Shown in pieces: positions 1 to 12,314 of a DNA stretch of 64,000 nucleotides (positions within the stretch are counted from its first letter, which is position 1; each line of letters starts with the position of its first letter). The DNA is from Tetrahymena elliotti 4EA (Eukaryota > Ciliophora > Oligohymenophorea > Hymenostomatida > Tetrahymenidae). The DNA lies in the NCBI GenBank assembly GCA_000231825.2, contig JH720375.1:1-64000 (forward strand), written 5' to 3'. Under the pieces are notes generated by a model, which had not been told where the DNA came from, ran no database searches, and saw only the letters and a program-made list of their open reading frames with translations. The position numbers were made by a program, and so were the translations under genes.

Positions 1-84
1 CCCCAACCCCAACCCCAACCCCAACCCCAACCCCAACCCCAACCCCAACCCCAACCCCAACCCCAACCCCAACCCCAACCCCAA
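1..84. repeat. Macronuclear telomere, 14 x CCCCAA
   Basis: Fourteen perfect CCCCAA repeats begin at base 1 and stop abruptly at base 84, where AT-rich sequence follows. This is the C-rich strand of a Tetrahymena-type telomere (TTGGGG on the other strand) added by telomerase. It shows that the window starts at a true chromosome end. The absence of CCCAAA variants argues against Paramecium. Confidence 0.98.
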
Positions 85-3000
85 TAAAATTATGAATTGT
101 TTTTAATTTTTTTTTTCTTAAATTTTTAGCATTAACTAACTTTATCAATTTGTAATAAAATTTGATTTTTTTTAATATATCAATATATTTTAGTCCAATA
201 ATTATGGATGACAAAATTAATATTTTTATGAGCTATTAATGAGATATTTGTGTTTTAATTTTACAATGAAGAATTCCTTAGATTTTGCTTGAAAAAAAGC
301 TAATACAAATGCTAATAATTAATATCAATGCTATTTCAAAAATATTTTAGATTAAAAAGAGTTAAAAATAATAGTAGCTATTATTTCTATTATAAATTGG
401 GAAAAAAGATAAAATCCCTCTTAGAAAAAAATATGAAGGCTGCTACTATTAAATTTTGACAAAGAATTTTATTTTTTATAATTATTTTTCAATAAAAAGA
501 TAAAAAAAGAAATTTTTATCCTTAGAGGAAAATAAGAAAACATGAAATATTTATTTCTATAGAAAATTATAAGGTATCTAAAAATTTATTTAAAAAATAT
601 TGAGTACAAAATATCTAAAATAATTTTAACAATAATCATAATCCTATAAGAATTTATTTCAATATGAAATTTATGAATTTTATTAAAATAATAATTCGAT
701 AGAAAAATTAACCTTTAAAAATAATTTACAACGAAAATTTTTAATAATTTCTTTTGGCATTTTATTATTGTTGTTTTGAAATAATTAAATTAACAAATTA
801 AATTTTTTTTTTAAAAAAATATTAAAATCATTATTTGCTTCTCAAAACGAGAAAAGTATATTTTTAAATTTTAAATTATATGAATTATCTTTGAATTTAA
901 ATTATTTTGACTGTCAAAAATATTCAATTCTTAATACAAAAAACTTTATTATTAAAAATCTAAACCTTCAAAATATTATTATTTTTTTTATTAGGTAATT
1001 TCAAATAAAGATTTATTGTTTTTGATTAATTCATTAAATTACTTTATTTTTTATTTTTTTATTATCAACAAAGAAGATTTCTTTTTTTGATTTGAAATTT
1101 TAATTATTCTTATTATTTGTAATAAGTATTGATTTTATTTTAACATACTGCATTTATGAAAGCTTTGGATACATATTTTACAAATAAATCTTAAACAGAA
1201 AAACAATTTACTTTATTTTCAGAAAAATTATCATCACTTAACTAGTTTTTTGAATAATTTTTCATAAACAAAATAAAATACCAAATACAAACTGACTAAA
1301 TTTTTGCTCTTAAAAATATTATGAAATTTAGTTTTATTGGAATTATTCTAATTAGTTTGTACTTTTTCAAGATTTTAAAAGCTTAAAATTTAAATATTAA
1401 AACAACCAAATAAAAATAATATTTTAAAAAGTATCTCATTAAAAAATTTGAATTTAAAATGAGTAGCATTAGATACTGGGTTAGTAAATTCATATGTTGT
1501 TTATCCTGTGTATAATAAATAATTTGAAAATAAGTCAATAAAATTTTGATTATTTCAGATAATCTCAAAATTAATTGAGAAAAATAAATAAATAATTTAA
1601 AATGAAGATATACAAAGAAAAATTGATTTTTAATTACATTTAACAAAAAAAAAAAATGCATGCTTCATCAGTTAATTTCATTGTTTTTTTTTCAGGACTT
1701 GATGTTATTTTAGATTTTCGGTTGTCCTTCTTCTTTATATTATTGTTTGTTTTTGTTTTTTATCTTTTTATTTTTGTTTAATTTTGCTTTGTTTTTTCTT
1801 TTGCTGTTTCTGTTTGTTTGCTAAAGGCATGCTATTCTTTTATGATTTTAATGTTTTTTATATTTCATTTTATTATTTTGGTTTTTTATATATTTTTATA
1901 TAGTGATGTTGTTTGTTATTGTTTCATTTTTTTTTATTTCTTTATTTTATTTTATTTTCTATTTGGTTCAAGCAGGAAATCTCAAGCAAATCTGTTTCAA
2001 GCAAAAATTAATTAAAGGCTTTTATATATTTTTAAAAAATAGCTAATTATATATTTTAATGTAGTATATCAAGAGGGGAAAAGGCAAGAGGTGCTCTATA
2101 AATAATACTTTTTAAGATTAGGAGTCAACTATCAATGCGATTTAAACTGTTAATTATCTCGGGGGATGGATAATTAACAATATTTGATAAATGCATCAAA
2201 AGTATTCTATTAATCTGTGATTAAAAGTACTATTTATTTTGGAGATTCATATGTTTCTGAATGTATTCGATTTAGATAACATACATTTCTGTAACTGATC
2301 TTGTAAAGCAGTTTTAAAGTAGACATGTCCAATCTAGATGTATTGAGCTTATATTACACTAATAAGTCAATAAAAGCGATATGCATTTCAGCTTAAAATC
2401 TAGGATTTCTTACAGAAATGTTTGTTAACTTGTTATGAAAATAATTAATATTAAATGCCCATTCAATAATAATTATTTATCAAAAGTTAAACATATCTCT
2501 TATTTCATCTAAAGTGGCTTCCTGAATCGGGGCAATTAAAATTAAAAACTTCTAAAATGCCCTTTACCATCAATTAGGTAATTTCTTTAAAAAACTTGAT
2601 TATTGGAGGTTTTTAACATGTCCCTTATCCACCCTACATGACAGCTATTATTTCTCCTGTACCTCTTGCATATTATTTTTGCTTCTTTTTTTTTTCAAGC
2701 AATATTTTTCTTGTTCTTTAATTTTTTTCCTTTTAAATAATTATAAAATTCAAATTTTTTTTTCCTCTAAAGAAATTCACTTAAATTAAATTTTGAAAAA
2801 AGTGAAAATAGATACCAAATTTTTGCTAATTAAAAAAAATTCAAAATATCCCAAATGAGATAAGAAAGAAAGCTTTTAATTAAGATACCTCAAACTAATT
2901 ATTAAATTTTTTGATAATCTTAAATTTTCTCCACACCAAAATAATCTTAAAGTATCCAAATTACATAATGAAATCATAAACAAATAAAAAGGCTTAAAGA

Positions 3001-4991
3001 TACCAAAAAATAATTTAATTTTCATCAGTAATTCCTTATTAATCAAAATCTAATAAAAACAATAGCATAAAAGTCAGAATTAGTAGCAAATATATGGATC
3101 TATTTTTATTATAAGAAGCAATTAATTTATTTTTTTAAAAAAGACAAAAAATAGAGTGATTCATAAATGAAACACTCATCTTTTTTGTTTGAAAAAAATT
3201 ATTTTTTTTTTAATTTTTTTTAAGAAATAAAGTACATTTAGTTAATAAAATACAATTTTCACAAAGAGAAGCAAAAAAGAGAACAGAAGTAAGTAAATAT
3301 GTATGTTTAATATATTTTTAAAGTATAAAGCTATTTAAAATTAATTTTATTTTTTTTAGAAATAAAAAATACTAAATAAATATTTTATTTCCAAAATAAT
3401 CTATTTAAAAATGTGAATAAAATTATTGTTAAATTAAAAAAATCTATTTATTATTCAAGAGAAGAAAGGAAATCTTTCTGTTAATAATTTTATTTACTAA
3501 ATATCTAAAAATTAGATAAACTCTTTTATTTAATACCAATCTTAAACACTTTAATTTGTTGTTTAAACTATATTTAAATTACCTAAAATAATATTGTTTG
3601 GTTTAAAGAAAATAATTATTCTATAATAAATATTTAGGATATTCAAAGGAGATTATTTTAAGCAATCTTCATAATATTATATAAATATAATTTTTAATTT
3701 TTTTATTGTAAGGTATTCTTTATTGTCTATTAATCCATGTAAATATTGAAATATTTAATGTTTTAGTATTCAGGTTTTTTTTAAATTAGATATTAATATT
3801 TCTTCTTCATCAAAATATTATGAATGCTGCTTTTAACTCTCATAACATTGATAATATAGACAACGTATAGATAGATAAAAAAGGTATATGATATGTTAAA
3901 AAGGAAATTCTAAAATCAAAACTTTAATAAATTTTTATTATATTTTATAACTCTGAGGATACCTCAAAATTGGGTAGAGATTTATTGAAACAAACTTGTA
4001 TTAAGAGTAAATTATAATTAAAGAATTCAACTAAATTTATTATTTATTATTGGCTTTTTATAATCATAAAAGTTAAATTATTAAATAGTTTTATTGTTTA
4101 GGAAATATTTAATTATAAAAGTAATTTATGAGGAATTCTTTATTAATTTTTATCTCAGTAATTTTTTTATTTTATTGGATATTCAAATTTTAGGAGTTTT
4201 TTAATTGTAATTTTAATTAAATTCTTTTTAGTATTACTTAGGATTCTTCTTTTATAAAAAACTTTAATTTAGTAAGAAATCTTATTTCTATTAATTTTTA
4301 AGTATTAGGTTTTCTTATTTCTACTTTTTCACTAGATTAAGCTTAAAAAATATTAAAAAATTTTTTGAAAAAAAACAGAAATAGAAATATTTTATTGAGT
4401 ATCAAAAACATAAAAATTAAGCAGAAGCATAATTTTAAAAAAGTTAGCAGGCTTATTCTAAATTCATCAGAATTAAGTAACATTTAGCCAAATAAGAAAT
4501 GAAAAAAAATGTGAAAGTAAATTATTTTAGCTTTTAGTTAAATGAAAATAAATAGAAATTTTACAAATGATATTTTTATTTTTTGTAAAATAGATTTTGG
4601 AATAAAAATAAAATAAATATGTTGATAAAAATAAACAAATATTAAAAATGTCATAAAATATGGAAGTAGAAATGAAAAACAATTATTGATAATGAAGGTC
4701 TGCAAAAAGTAAAAAAAAAAAATAATAAAGAAGTGAATGAATTAATTAGCTAATGAAATGAAGTAAATGATTAAAATTAATAAAGATATTTACAAAAGAC
4801 AAAGAAAAATGAATGAATAAAGTGGGTAGTGAAAATAAAGAGATAAAAAATAAGAGGGGGGAAAATTAAAGAGTGGGAGAGAAAATTAGAAGATATATCT
4901 GGCATTAAAAGGATTAAGCGTAATTTGAAAGGATTAAATAAAGAAAAAAGGTTGAAAATATATACAATATAACATATCTCTAAAATTAAAA
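85..4991. other. Subtelomeric gene-free region
   Basis: About 4.9 kb with no convincing coding frame on either strand under the TGA-only code. It is made of A- and T-tracts, with a T-rich stretch at about 1680-1960 and a purine-rich stretch at about 4800-4900 just upstream of RPL7. The only stretch with a clearly different texture is 2084-2669, listed separately. No 15-mer chromosome breakage sequence was seen beside the telomere; it is normally removed on breakage. Confidence 0.7.
2084..2669. repeat. 586-bp block with imperfect terminal inverted repeats and nested hairpins
   Basis: The left end, GCAAGAGGT at 2084-2092, is matched in reverse complement by ACCTCTTGC at 2661-2669. After an identical 7-nt gap on both sides, AAATAATA (2100-2107) is matched by TATTATTT (2646-2653), giving about 19 of 24 matching positions. 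Inside lie a perfect 10-bp stem (2149-2158 with 2169-2178, loop rich in G) and a perfect 12-bp pair (2283-2294 with 2410-2421). The block is richer in G and C than its flanks. No target duplication and no coding frame were seen. It could be a retained small transposon relic or a structured RNA gene; chance in AT-rich DNA cannot be excluded. Confidence 0.4.
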
Positions 4992-7181
4992 ATGTCTAAG
5001 TAAGGATTTTAATTTTTTAATCAATTATAATAGAAATTTACAAACAAAATATTCACAAGCTCATGCCATTTTTTCATTAAAATTAAGGTTCGTTCCTGAA
5101 AACGTCTAAAAGAAGCTTGCTAGAGACGAAAAGTTGAGAAAGGCTAAAACTGAATAAAGAAAGGCCAACTCCGCTCAAATGAAGCAAAGAAAGGCTGAAT
5201 GGATCACCAAGGCCCAAAAGTACGCTGCTGAATACTAAGCTGCTGAAAAGAAGATCGTCGATGAAAAGAGAAAGGTAATTTAAATAAAGCAAATAGCAGA
5301 TAAAATCATTTTGAATAATTTAGTTCTTGAATAAATTGTTAATCCTGAGCAAAAAGCCAAGTTTTAGTTGTAGCTGTTTGTTTGTTCCCAATTTTGGTGT
5401 GAATAATATTCTCAAAGAAATAAGCTGAATTTCATTAAATCAATAATAAAAATAAAATAAATACAATGATTTTCATTCGCCTTTACGCACACTAAAATAT
5501 CAACTACACTACTCTGCAGGATTACATAGATTTATCATTATATTTCATCCAAAACTTATTATTATCAAGTATTAATTCAAATATTTACTTATAAATAGGC
5601 CAGAAAGTCCGGTGCTTTCTACGTCCCCGCTGAAGCTAAGGTTGCTTTCGCCATCAGAATTAGAGGGTAATTTATCAATTACTTCACTATATAAATAAAG
5701 AACTTTCTCATCGTACACTCTGCATAAAATTACACCAAGCAAGCAAGAAATAATAAATAAAGCCAAATATAATCTAGAAAGGGATTAGTTTAAATAATAC
5801 AAAATACAAACACAATATCGACAAAACAATTTAGAAATTTAGTAGGAATACATACAACAACAAATAAACGAAGTAGTTTTAACATAAAGCAAGAAAGCTG
5901 AATATTAAATAGGTTATATATAATTCTGAAATCTTCCCTAATAAAATAAATGCTTTGTATGTGGATAGGTTTGGGCTAAAATAGGAGTAGAAATAGCTAT
6001 TCGTACAAATTAATTAACAAATAGTTAATTAACAAATTAATTTGACTCGTTCAAATCAAAGCTAAAATAAAAACAAAATAAAAAAAATATAGGTGTTAGT
6101 TAGTATTATGTAACTAAAATTAGAACAAAATAGTACATGAAATATAGTTAAATTTAACTTTTACTTACTCGGTATGATATTGGATAGCCACTAGCTAAAT
6201 TAATCAATAAAATCCTTCATTTATGATTATCTTCATCATCTCAAATAAAAAAATGCAGAAATAAACTGTTTATTTCTAAGAATGGGTTTAATCAAGTTCT
6301 AAATATTTTAAATTTATTAGTCGATTAAAAGTTTGTCTGGTGCTAGTTTCTTTGTTTATTTATTTGGTTGGTAGATTGATAGATTATTGTCTGAATTGCT
6401 TGGTTTAAATAAAATAAAATTAGAATGAACATTTTCATAGATTTGTGTTTTAGAGTTATTTAAAAATAACTAAGTAATTTTGCAGTGTACTTTTGAAGAA
6501 AGATACAAAATAATTTTTGAAAATTTACTAAATTTACTATTTATAAATACAGTGTCAACCAATTACACCCTGATGTTAAGAGAGTTCTCAGATTATTCAG
6601 ACTCAGATAACTCCACAACGGTGCTTTCTTCAGAGTTAACAAGGCTTCTTTGAACATGATCAAGAGAGTCCTTCCTTTCATCACCTTCGGGTAAATATTA
6701 ATTAACTTAAATAAAAAAAAGCATGAATAAACTCTTTGAAATATCTGCTAAAAGAAGATAAATGAATTAACAAAGCAAAATACTTAAAATAGCAGCAACA
6801 TTTCATTACGAATTTTAAGTTTTGTAACAAATTTTTAAAAATACTATTTTTGTAATTAATAGTTATCCCACCAGACACACCATCTCCAAGCTCATCTACA
6901 AGAGAGGTTTCGCTAAGGTTAACGGTTAAAGAATCCCCCTTACCGATAACACCATCGTTGAAAAGTCCCTCGGTAAGTTCGGTATCACCTGCGTTGAAGA
7001 CCTTATTCACGAAATTACCACCGTTGGTCCTCACTTCAAGGAAGCCAACAACTTCTTATGGCCCTTCAAGCTCGATACTCCCAGAGGTGGTTTCAGAAAT
7101 AAGAGACACGCTTATCACCAAGGTGGTGACTGGGGTAACAGAGAAGTCTACATCAACGACTTGGTCAAGGCTATGCTCTGA
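4992..7181 (+). CDS. RPL7: 60S ribosomal protein L7 (uL30 family)
   Basis: Large-subunit ribosomal protein uL30/L7, which binds 25S rRNA in the cytoplasmic 60S subunit. Five exons: 4992-4999, 5088-5274, 5599-5666, 6553-6690 and 6863-7181. The 8-nt first exon (ATG TCT AA) is joined across a GTAAGG...TTAAG intron to give [20 protein letters not shown] basic coiled N-terminal extension follows, then the L30 core ([19 protein letters not shown], with the usual [11 protein letters not shown] and [15 protein letters not shown] near the end). The length, about 240 residues, is normal for eukaryotic L7. Codons are biased to C-ending forms and the message has few TAA/TAG glutamines, typical of highly expressed Tetrahymena genes. 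The 886-nt third intron is unusually long. Confidence 0.96.
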
Positions 7182-9367
7182 TTTAATTTATAGTAACAAA
7201 AATCCTAACCAATAAACATTTTCGAATGATATGATAAATAAATAAACTTGATATATTTTTCATATAAAGTATCCTGTGTTAACATTTTTGTATAATAATA
7301 TTTAAATGCACTTAACTAACTAGTATTCATTCATCATTTTGTATTTAAAAACTATCTTATAAATTTCAATAAATATCTCTTTACAAAGCTCTCCCTCAAT
7401 TTATTTATTCAAACTATTATACTGATAAATAAATGTTAATTCTACGCTAAACTCAAATTCATAATACGTATATTTATAATTAACATGCATCAACTACCAA
7501 ACAGTCATATTCTTCATCCCTCAAATAATAAATAATAATATCTATTAATTTATTTCACGTTGAAGAGAATTTATCCAAAAATATTTGGATTTATTCACAA
7601 AACCCAAAATGTATTCTAAACTTTTAAAATAATAAACAAGATCATTTACATTGCTCTGATCAAATATTTAAACATTTTTCACCAAATCCATTTCATCCAT
7701 ATTTTAGAATAAAATTATTTAATTCCATATAAAATCTAAAAAAATCTCATTCAAGAGTACATCTAAATTTATTCAAAAATTTGAAAAACACCCTTTTAAA
7801 TATAATTATTAAATGAATTATGTTTTGTTTTTTATGATTTTCTTCAGAATTAATTGCTTTTGATAAAAATATGAAATTTGATATTTCCCTTGTTATTTAA
7901 TTTTAAGTTTAATTGTTTATAAATCTTAAATAAATCAATAATAATTTTCATCATTTATTTTACTTTAAATGACTTAATGTTAATATAAGTCATTAAATTA
8001 AATTTGAATTTATTTAATAGTGTAAGGAAATAGTTTAAATAAAATAAAACTTGTTTAACTTAATATTAATAAATTTCATAATTTATCTATGTTTTAATTA
8101 TAAAAATAATTAAGGGAATAAAATTAAAAGAAAAATATTAAATTAATTTATCATTTTAAAAACTAAATCATTTTAGATTGAAAGAAACAAATAAAACATC
8201 TAAAACTATAATTAAGATAATAATCAATTATAAACATATCTAAAAGTTAATTACCTGAAATTTTGGATGGGTTTTTGAGATTTTTTGATCAAATACTAAA
8301 GAGTAAAATTTGTAGGCTTTTAAAGTTAATTTAAAAAAATTTTTGTTGAAATAAGTTTAAATAAATCTAATATTAAAAAAATAATTTGTCAGACATTAAT
8401 AAAATAATAATCCAAAAATGCATCACAAATTATCTTTTAATAGAGAACTATTTTTATCAAAATAAAATCTTACAAATTAATTATGAGACTAACCTAAGCT
8501 AAAGATTTTTGATCTTACATTTCTGATTTTAATTTTTTTATTTTATTAGAAATTATTTAAGATTTTTGAGTTTTTTAGTCTCTAAATAACTTATTCATTT
8601 CTAAAAAGATCATTTTTTTTAAATTTAAGATAGAAAGATATTTAAGGTAATATAAAACTGTTTTTATCATAAACTTAGAAAAAAAATAAGATTACAAGGT
8701 CATAAAATTTAAAATTCATTTTCAGATTTCCAAAAAAATTAAAAATATTTATTAATATTAAAATTAGGATATTAATTATTTCATTTTATATCAATAAATA
8801 AAACTTTATTAATCCTTTAAAAAAAAAATCAACATTGGTGAACATTACTTATAATAAAACTAAATGTTTTTTGATTATATTTTATATGAAGTTTGTATTA
8901 TTTTATAAAATAAAATCAATTTTAAATATTTTGATTAAATTTAAAAAACAATTTAAAAAGAATTATTATTCGACTGAATTTTAATAGCCCAATAAGAGAA
9001 GAATTTTTTATAAGATATTGAGGTAAGGACTAGAAAGAAATATTATAGCAGAAACATCTATTTATATAAGAAGATACTCAATATTTAAAGAATTAGATGT
9101 GCATGCTTAATCAAAAGGAAGAAGAATAAAAATCAATTATTTAACTAGGTTTTATACAGCGATATAACTTTATTAGCTAGTTTCTTTGATATTTTATTCA
9201 TCAATCAAATTTAGATTGAATTTTCCTCTTCTTTTGATAAACAAATAATAAATTAAAAACAGTATATCAAAATAATATCTATATTAAAATTAGAAGTAAA
9301 AATAAATAAATAAAAAGCTGTAATTGATCATAACACCTAGGATTTATTGTCAATAATTTAAATAGAA
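7182..9367. other. Intergenic, RPL7 to ASCC2-like gene
   Basis: About 2.2 kb of AT-rich DNA between two plus-strand genes. It holds the RPL7 3' region and, toward its right end, the promoter of the next gene. No coding frame, RNA gene or repeat was recognised. Confidence 0.6.
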
Positions 9368-11898
9368 ATGAGCAAGAAAAATAATTATAACAATAAAAAA
9401 AATCAAGTTGGATATAGCAATAAAGGAAAGAGTAATAATGAAACAGATTTTCTTTATAGAGAAGAAGGGGATGATACCTAATTTATGAGTTTTGTATTTG
9501 AAGATTTTCCAAATTTTGAAATAGATAATGAAGATGATGTCGAATTAATTTTTATTCTTAAAAGAATTTGTGCTTCATATAAATATGTTTTGACTTTAGA
9601 TTTCAGAAGCTTTTGGAGTACTTTAAAGCATAATTTATTGTTGAGAAGAAGTATTAATTCATTTTTGCAATATGCTACTAAGAAGAGATTCAATGAATAC
9701 TATAGAAAGGGTCATGAAAGAAAAGACATAATAAATTCTGAAAGTGAAGTCAAAATTATTTTAAAAGAAATAACAAGGGTTGTGTTGGTCATAATTTATA
9801 GGATTGTAAGTTGTGAAGAGGAAAATTCTCAAAAAGCCATAGAATTTCGTTGCAGTAAAATAGTCCTTGACGAATGGCTTATAGATATACCTAAAATGAT
9901 TGATTTGATAGCTATTTATGGAGAAAAGAATGAATTAATAGTCAAGGAAATTATTAAAAAGAGTTTTGAAATGTAAAAAGAATTCAAAGCAGATTTTGAA
10001 GACATGCAAGATAAAATATTAAAAGAATATTTAGATTAATTTTACAAGGAAATGCTTCTTTTAAAGAAAAAAGATAAGCTAGGCTCTAGCAGTTATGAAA
10101 TAGTTGATTCTGATATTGAGAGAAAAGTAGAACTTCTTTGCTCAGTTTTAGATACTATTGCATCAATTATTGACATTTTGAAATTCTTTCCAGCTTTTGA
10201 AGTTGAAAGTATTTACCAAGATGAGAAGATCAATATTATGCTTGAAAATATTTTATATGAACTCATATTTGCTCGTGAGGAAGCTTGGGTTATGGGAAAG
10301 TACAGAGGTGATATCATTCTATTGATAGATGTTGTTCTTGAGAAAATAGTTTCGTTCTTTGTCATGTTCTTTGAATTTATGATCAAAGTATTTGGTGATA
10401 AAAACTTAATTAAATAAAATATTGGCAAAAAAATTACTTCTATGTGGAATAAGTACATGAAAGATCTTGGAAAAGTTTAAAGTTTTGGTAAAAAGTAAGG
10501 TGAAAATCGTTATTGGTACTTGATAGAATATGTTAGTGATAAAGTTGACTTCAATAAACTTTTTGAGCTGGCTCCTGCTGATGAATCTGAAGCTTATCAA
10601 CTTTTCTAAATATAAGTACTCTCAGTTGTTGATGAAAGAAAAAGAAATATAATAGCATATGAAGAGAAAAAGTAAGATTTCGAACAAAAAGGAGATACTG
10701 AAAAGTAGCAATAGTAAGTTGTAGAAGAAATTCCTGACATTAAATTTGTAGAATCAATAGTTAAGGAAGACATCATCAAGTAAGAAGAAAAGTAAAGAAG
10801 AGCTGAAGAATTCTAAAAGAAAAAGGAAGAAGAAGAAAGACTTCTCAAAGAATAATAAGAAAAAGAAGAAGAAATCAAGAGACTCGAAGAAAAGTAAGAA
10901 TAGCTAACTGCCTATTAGAAAGGGTAAATTATAAAGCATTTGCTTTCTATTTAAATTAATATAAAAGTTTATTTTTTGTTTTGCTAAAAAAATAAATCAG
11001 AAACAAAAAGTAGATTTTAGTTTATCTATTTAAAACATTTCTTAAATTTTGATTTTTTTGAGCCCTAAAGTTAATCTTAATATTTTAAAAAAGACCTTAA
11101 AAAGTTAACTTAAAAATGACAGAAGAATAATAGAAAAGCTATTATTAAAAGACTCTTTGGTTAGCCATGGAGTATGATGATGAACCTGATGATAGTCATA
11201 ATTTCTTTTAGCCAGTAGTTTAAGGAGGTAATAATAATACAGATGGAGAAGAAGAGGATGTTGATAGCGAAGAGGAAGATGAAAATGGAATTAAAAAGAA
11301 AAAGGTAGTTGAAGAAGGTTATGATGATGGTAGGTAAAGAAACAAAAACTATCAAGGATATCAGCCCAAGAAAAAGCTAGTTCATCCAAATAAAACAAAT
11401 CATTATGAGGCAAAATAAAAATATAAATCTTAGCATCACAATCAAGACAATTATTCAAGATAGTAATACAGTAACAACAATAACAATAACAACAACAACA
11501 ATAATAATAATAATAATAATACTAAAAGCAATAACAACAACAACAACAACAATAATAACAATAACCCTAAACCTGAAAACAATCAATTGAATTAATCTGA
11601 AAATAATAATTAAAATTAATATCAAAGAAGAAACAATCCTTAAAATAATAACAACTTTAACTAAAATCAGTAAAAAGGAGGTTATTATAAAAAGAAATAG
11701 AGAAATGAAGAAGGTTATAGTGGAAGTGAAGATGACTCTGCTCCATAATAGTAACAATATCAACAATCAAGAAACTAGTAATATCGCAATAACAATAACA
11801 ATAAGGATGGAAATTTCAACAAAGAAGCAGGATATAGAGGTAAAAAAGAAGCAGGATAACCTCAAAAAAATATTCTTAAAAAAAAATAATTTGATTGA
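9368..11898 (+). CDS. ASCC2-like protein (activating signal cointegrator 1 complex subunit 2)
   Basis: Likely homologue of ASCC2, the ubiquitin-binding subunit of the ASCC helicase complex (alkylation repair signalling and ribosome quality control in other eukaryotes). Exon 1 is 9368-10923. Exon 2 starts about 11094 (or 11139; both close in phase 2) and ends at the TGA 11896-11898, giving about 786 residues. Family-like blocks are visible: a segment ending LTLDFRSFWSTLKHNLLLRR (residues about 50-90), IDIPKMIDLIAIYGEKNELI (about 170-195), and the acidic C-terminal signature AMEYDDEPDDSHNFF, matching the EDEYDDTYD motif of animal ASCC2. A charged coiled coil (about 450-518) precedes the intron. 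The tail is Asn/Gln-rich, encoded by an AAC/AAT microsatellite. No clear CUE domain could be read. Start chosen as the first in-frame ATG after AT-rich leader. The acidic motif could also suggest an unrelated acidic protein, but the order of blocks fits ASCC2. Confidence 0.68.
11471..11573 (+). repeat. AAC/AAT microsatellite coding for polyasparagine
   Basis: A nearly uninterrupted run of AAC and AAT codons, broken by a single Thr-Lys-Ser (ACT AAA AGC), inside exon 2 of the ASCC2-like gene. It encodes a long Asn tract in a disordered tail. Such tracts are common in ciliate proteins and are likely to be length-polymorphic. Confidence 0.85.
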
Positions 11899-12314
11899 TC
11901 CCAAAATATTTAAAATTAAATGTAAGTGTGTATTGTATACATATTATAATCTTTCTAATCAACCTTATAAAGTATTAATAATCAAGCAGCTTTTAAATTT
12001 ATTTTTTCTGTTATATCAAATAAATCTTTTTTAATAATCACAAATTAATTTAACATTTTTAAATATTTATCTTAAATTCTAACTCTTTCACACCTCAAAA
12101 TAAAAAAATTTAATCTATTTTTTTCTTATTTAATTTAAATGGAATAAAAGGAAATTTTAGAATTTAAAAAAGTGAATTAAGAAAAATTAAAGTATATTTA
12201 TATTATAATTTGTTATAGAAAAATTAAAATTTAATTAATAAGTATGATTTGATATATATTATATATAGTTTTTATATTTTCTTATATGAATCTTTAGTGA
12301 TTAATTAATGGATT
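11899..12314. other. Short convergent intergenic region
   Basis: About 416 bp between the 3' ends of a plus-strand and a minus-strand gene. It is AT-rich and should hold both polyadenylation regions. Nothing else was recognised. Confidence 0.6.

Noticed and set aside
1..84. Telomerase RNA template-like sequence
   Set aside because: CCCCAA occurs only in the terminal repeat array; no internal template-like copy with RNA structure was found.
85..2000. Chromosome breakage sequence near the telomere
   Set aside because: No 15-mer of the known Tetrahymena type was seen; it is normally eliminated when the telomere is added.
11405..11766. Overlapping short frames on both strands in the ASCC2-like gene
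   Set aside because: They are low-complexity Thr/Ile or Ile/Val translations of the AAC/AAT microsatellite in the wrong frame or strand.
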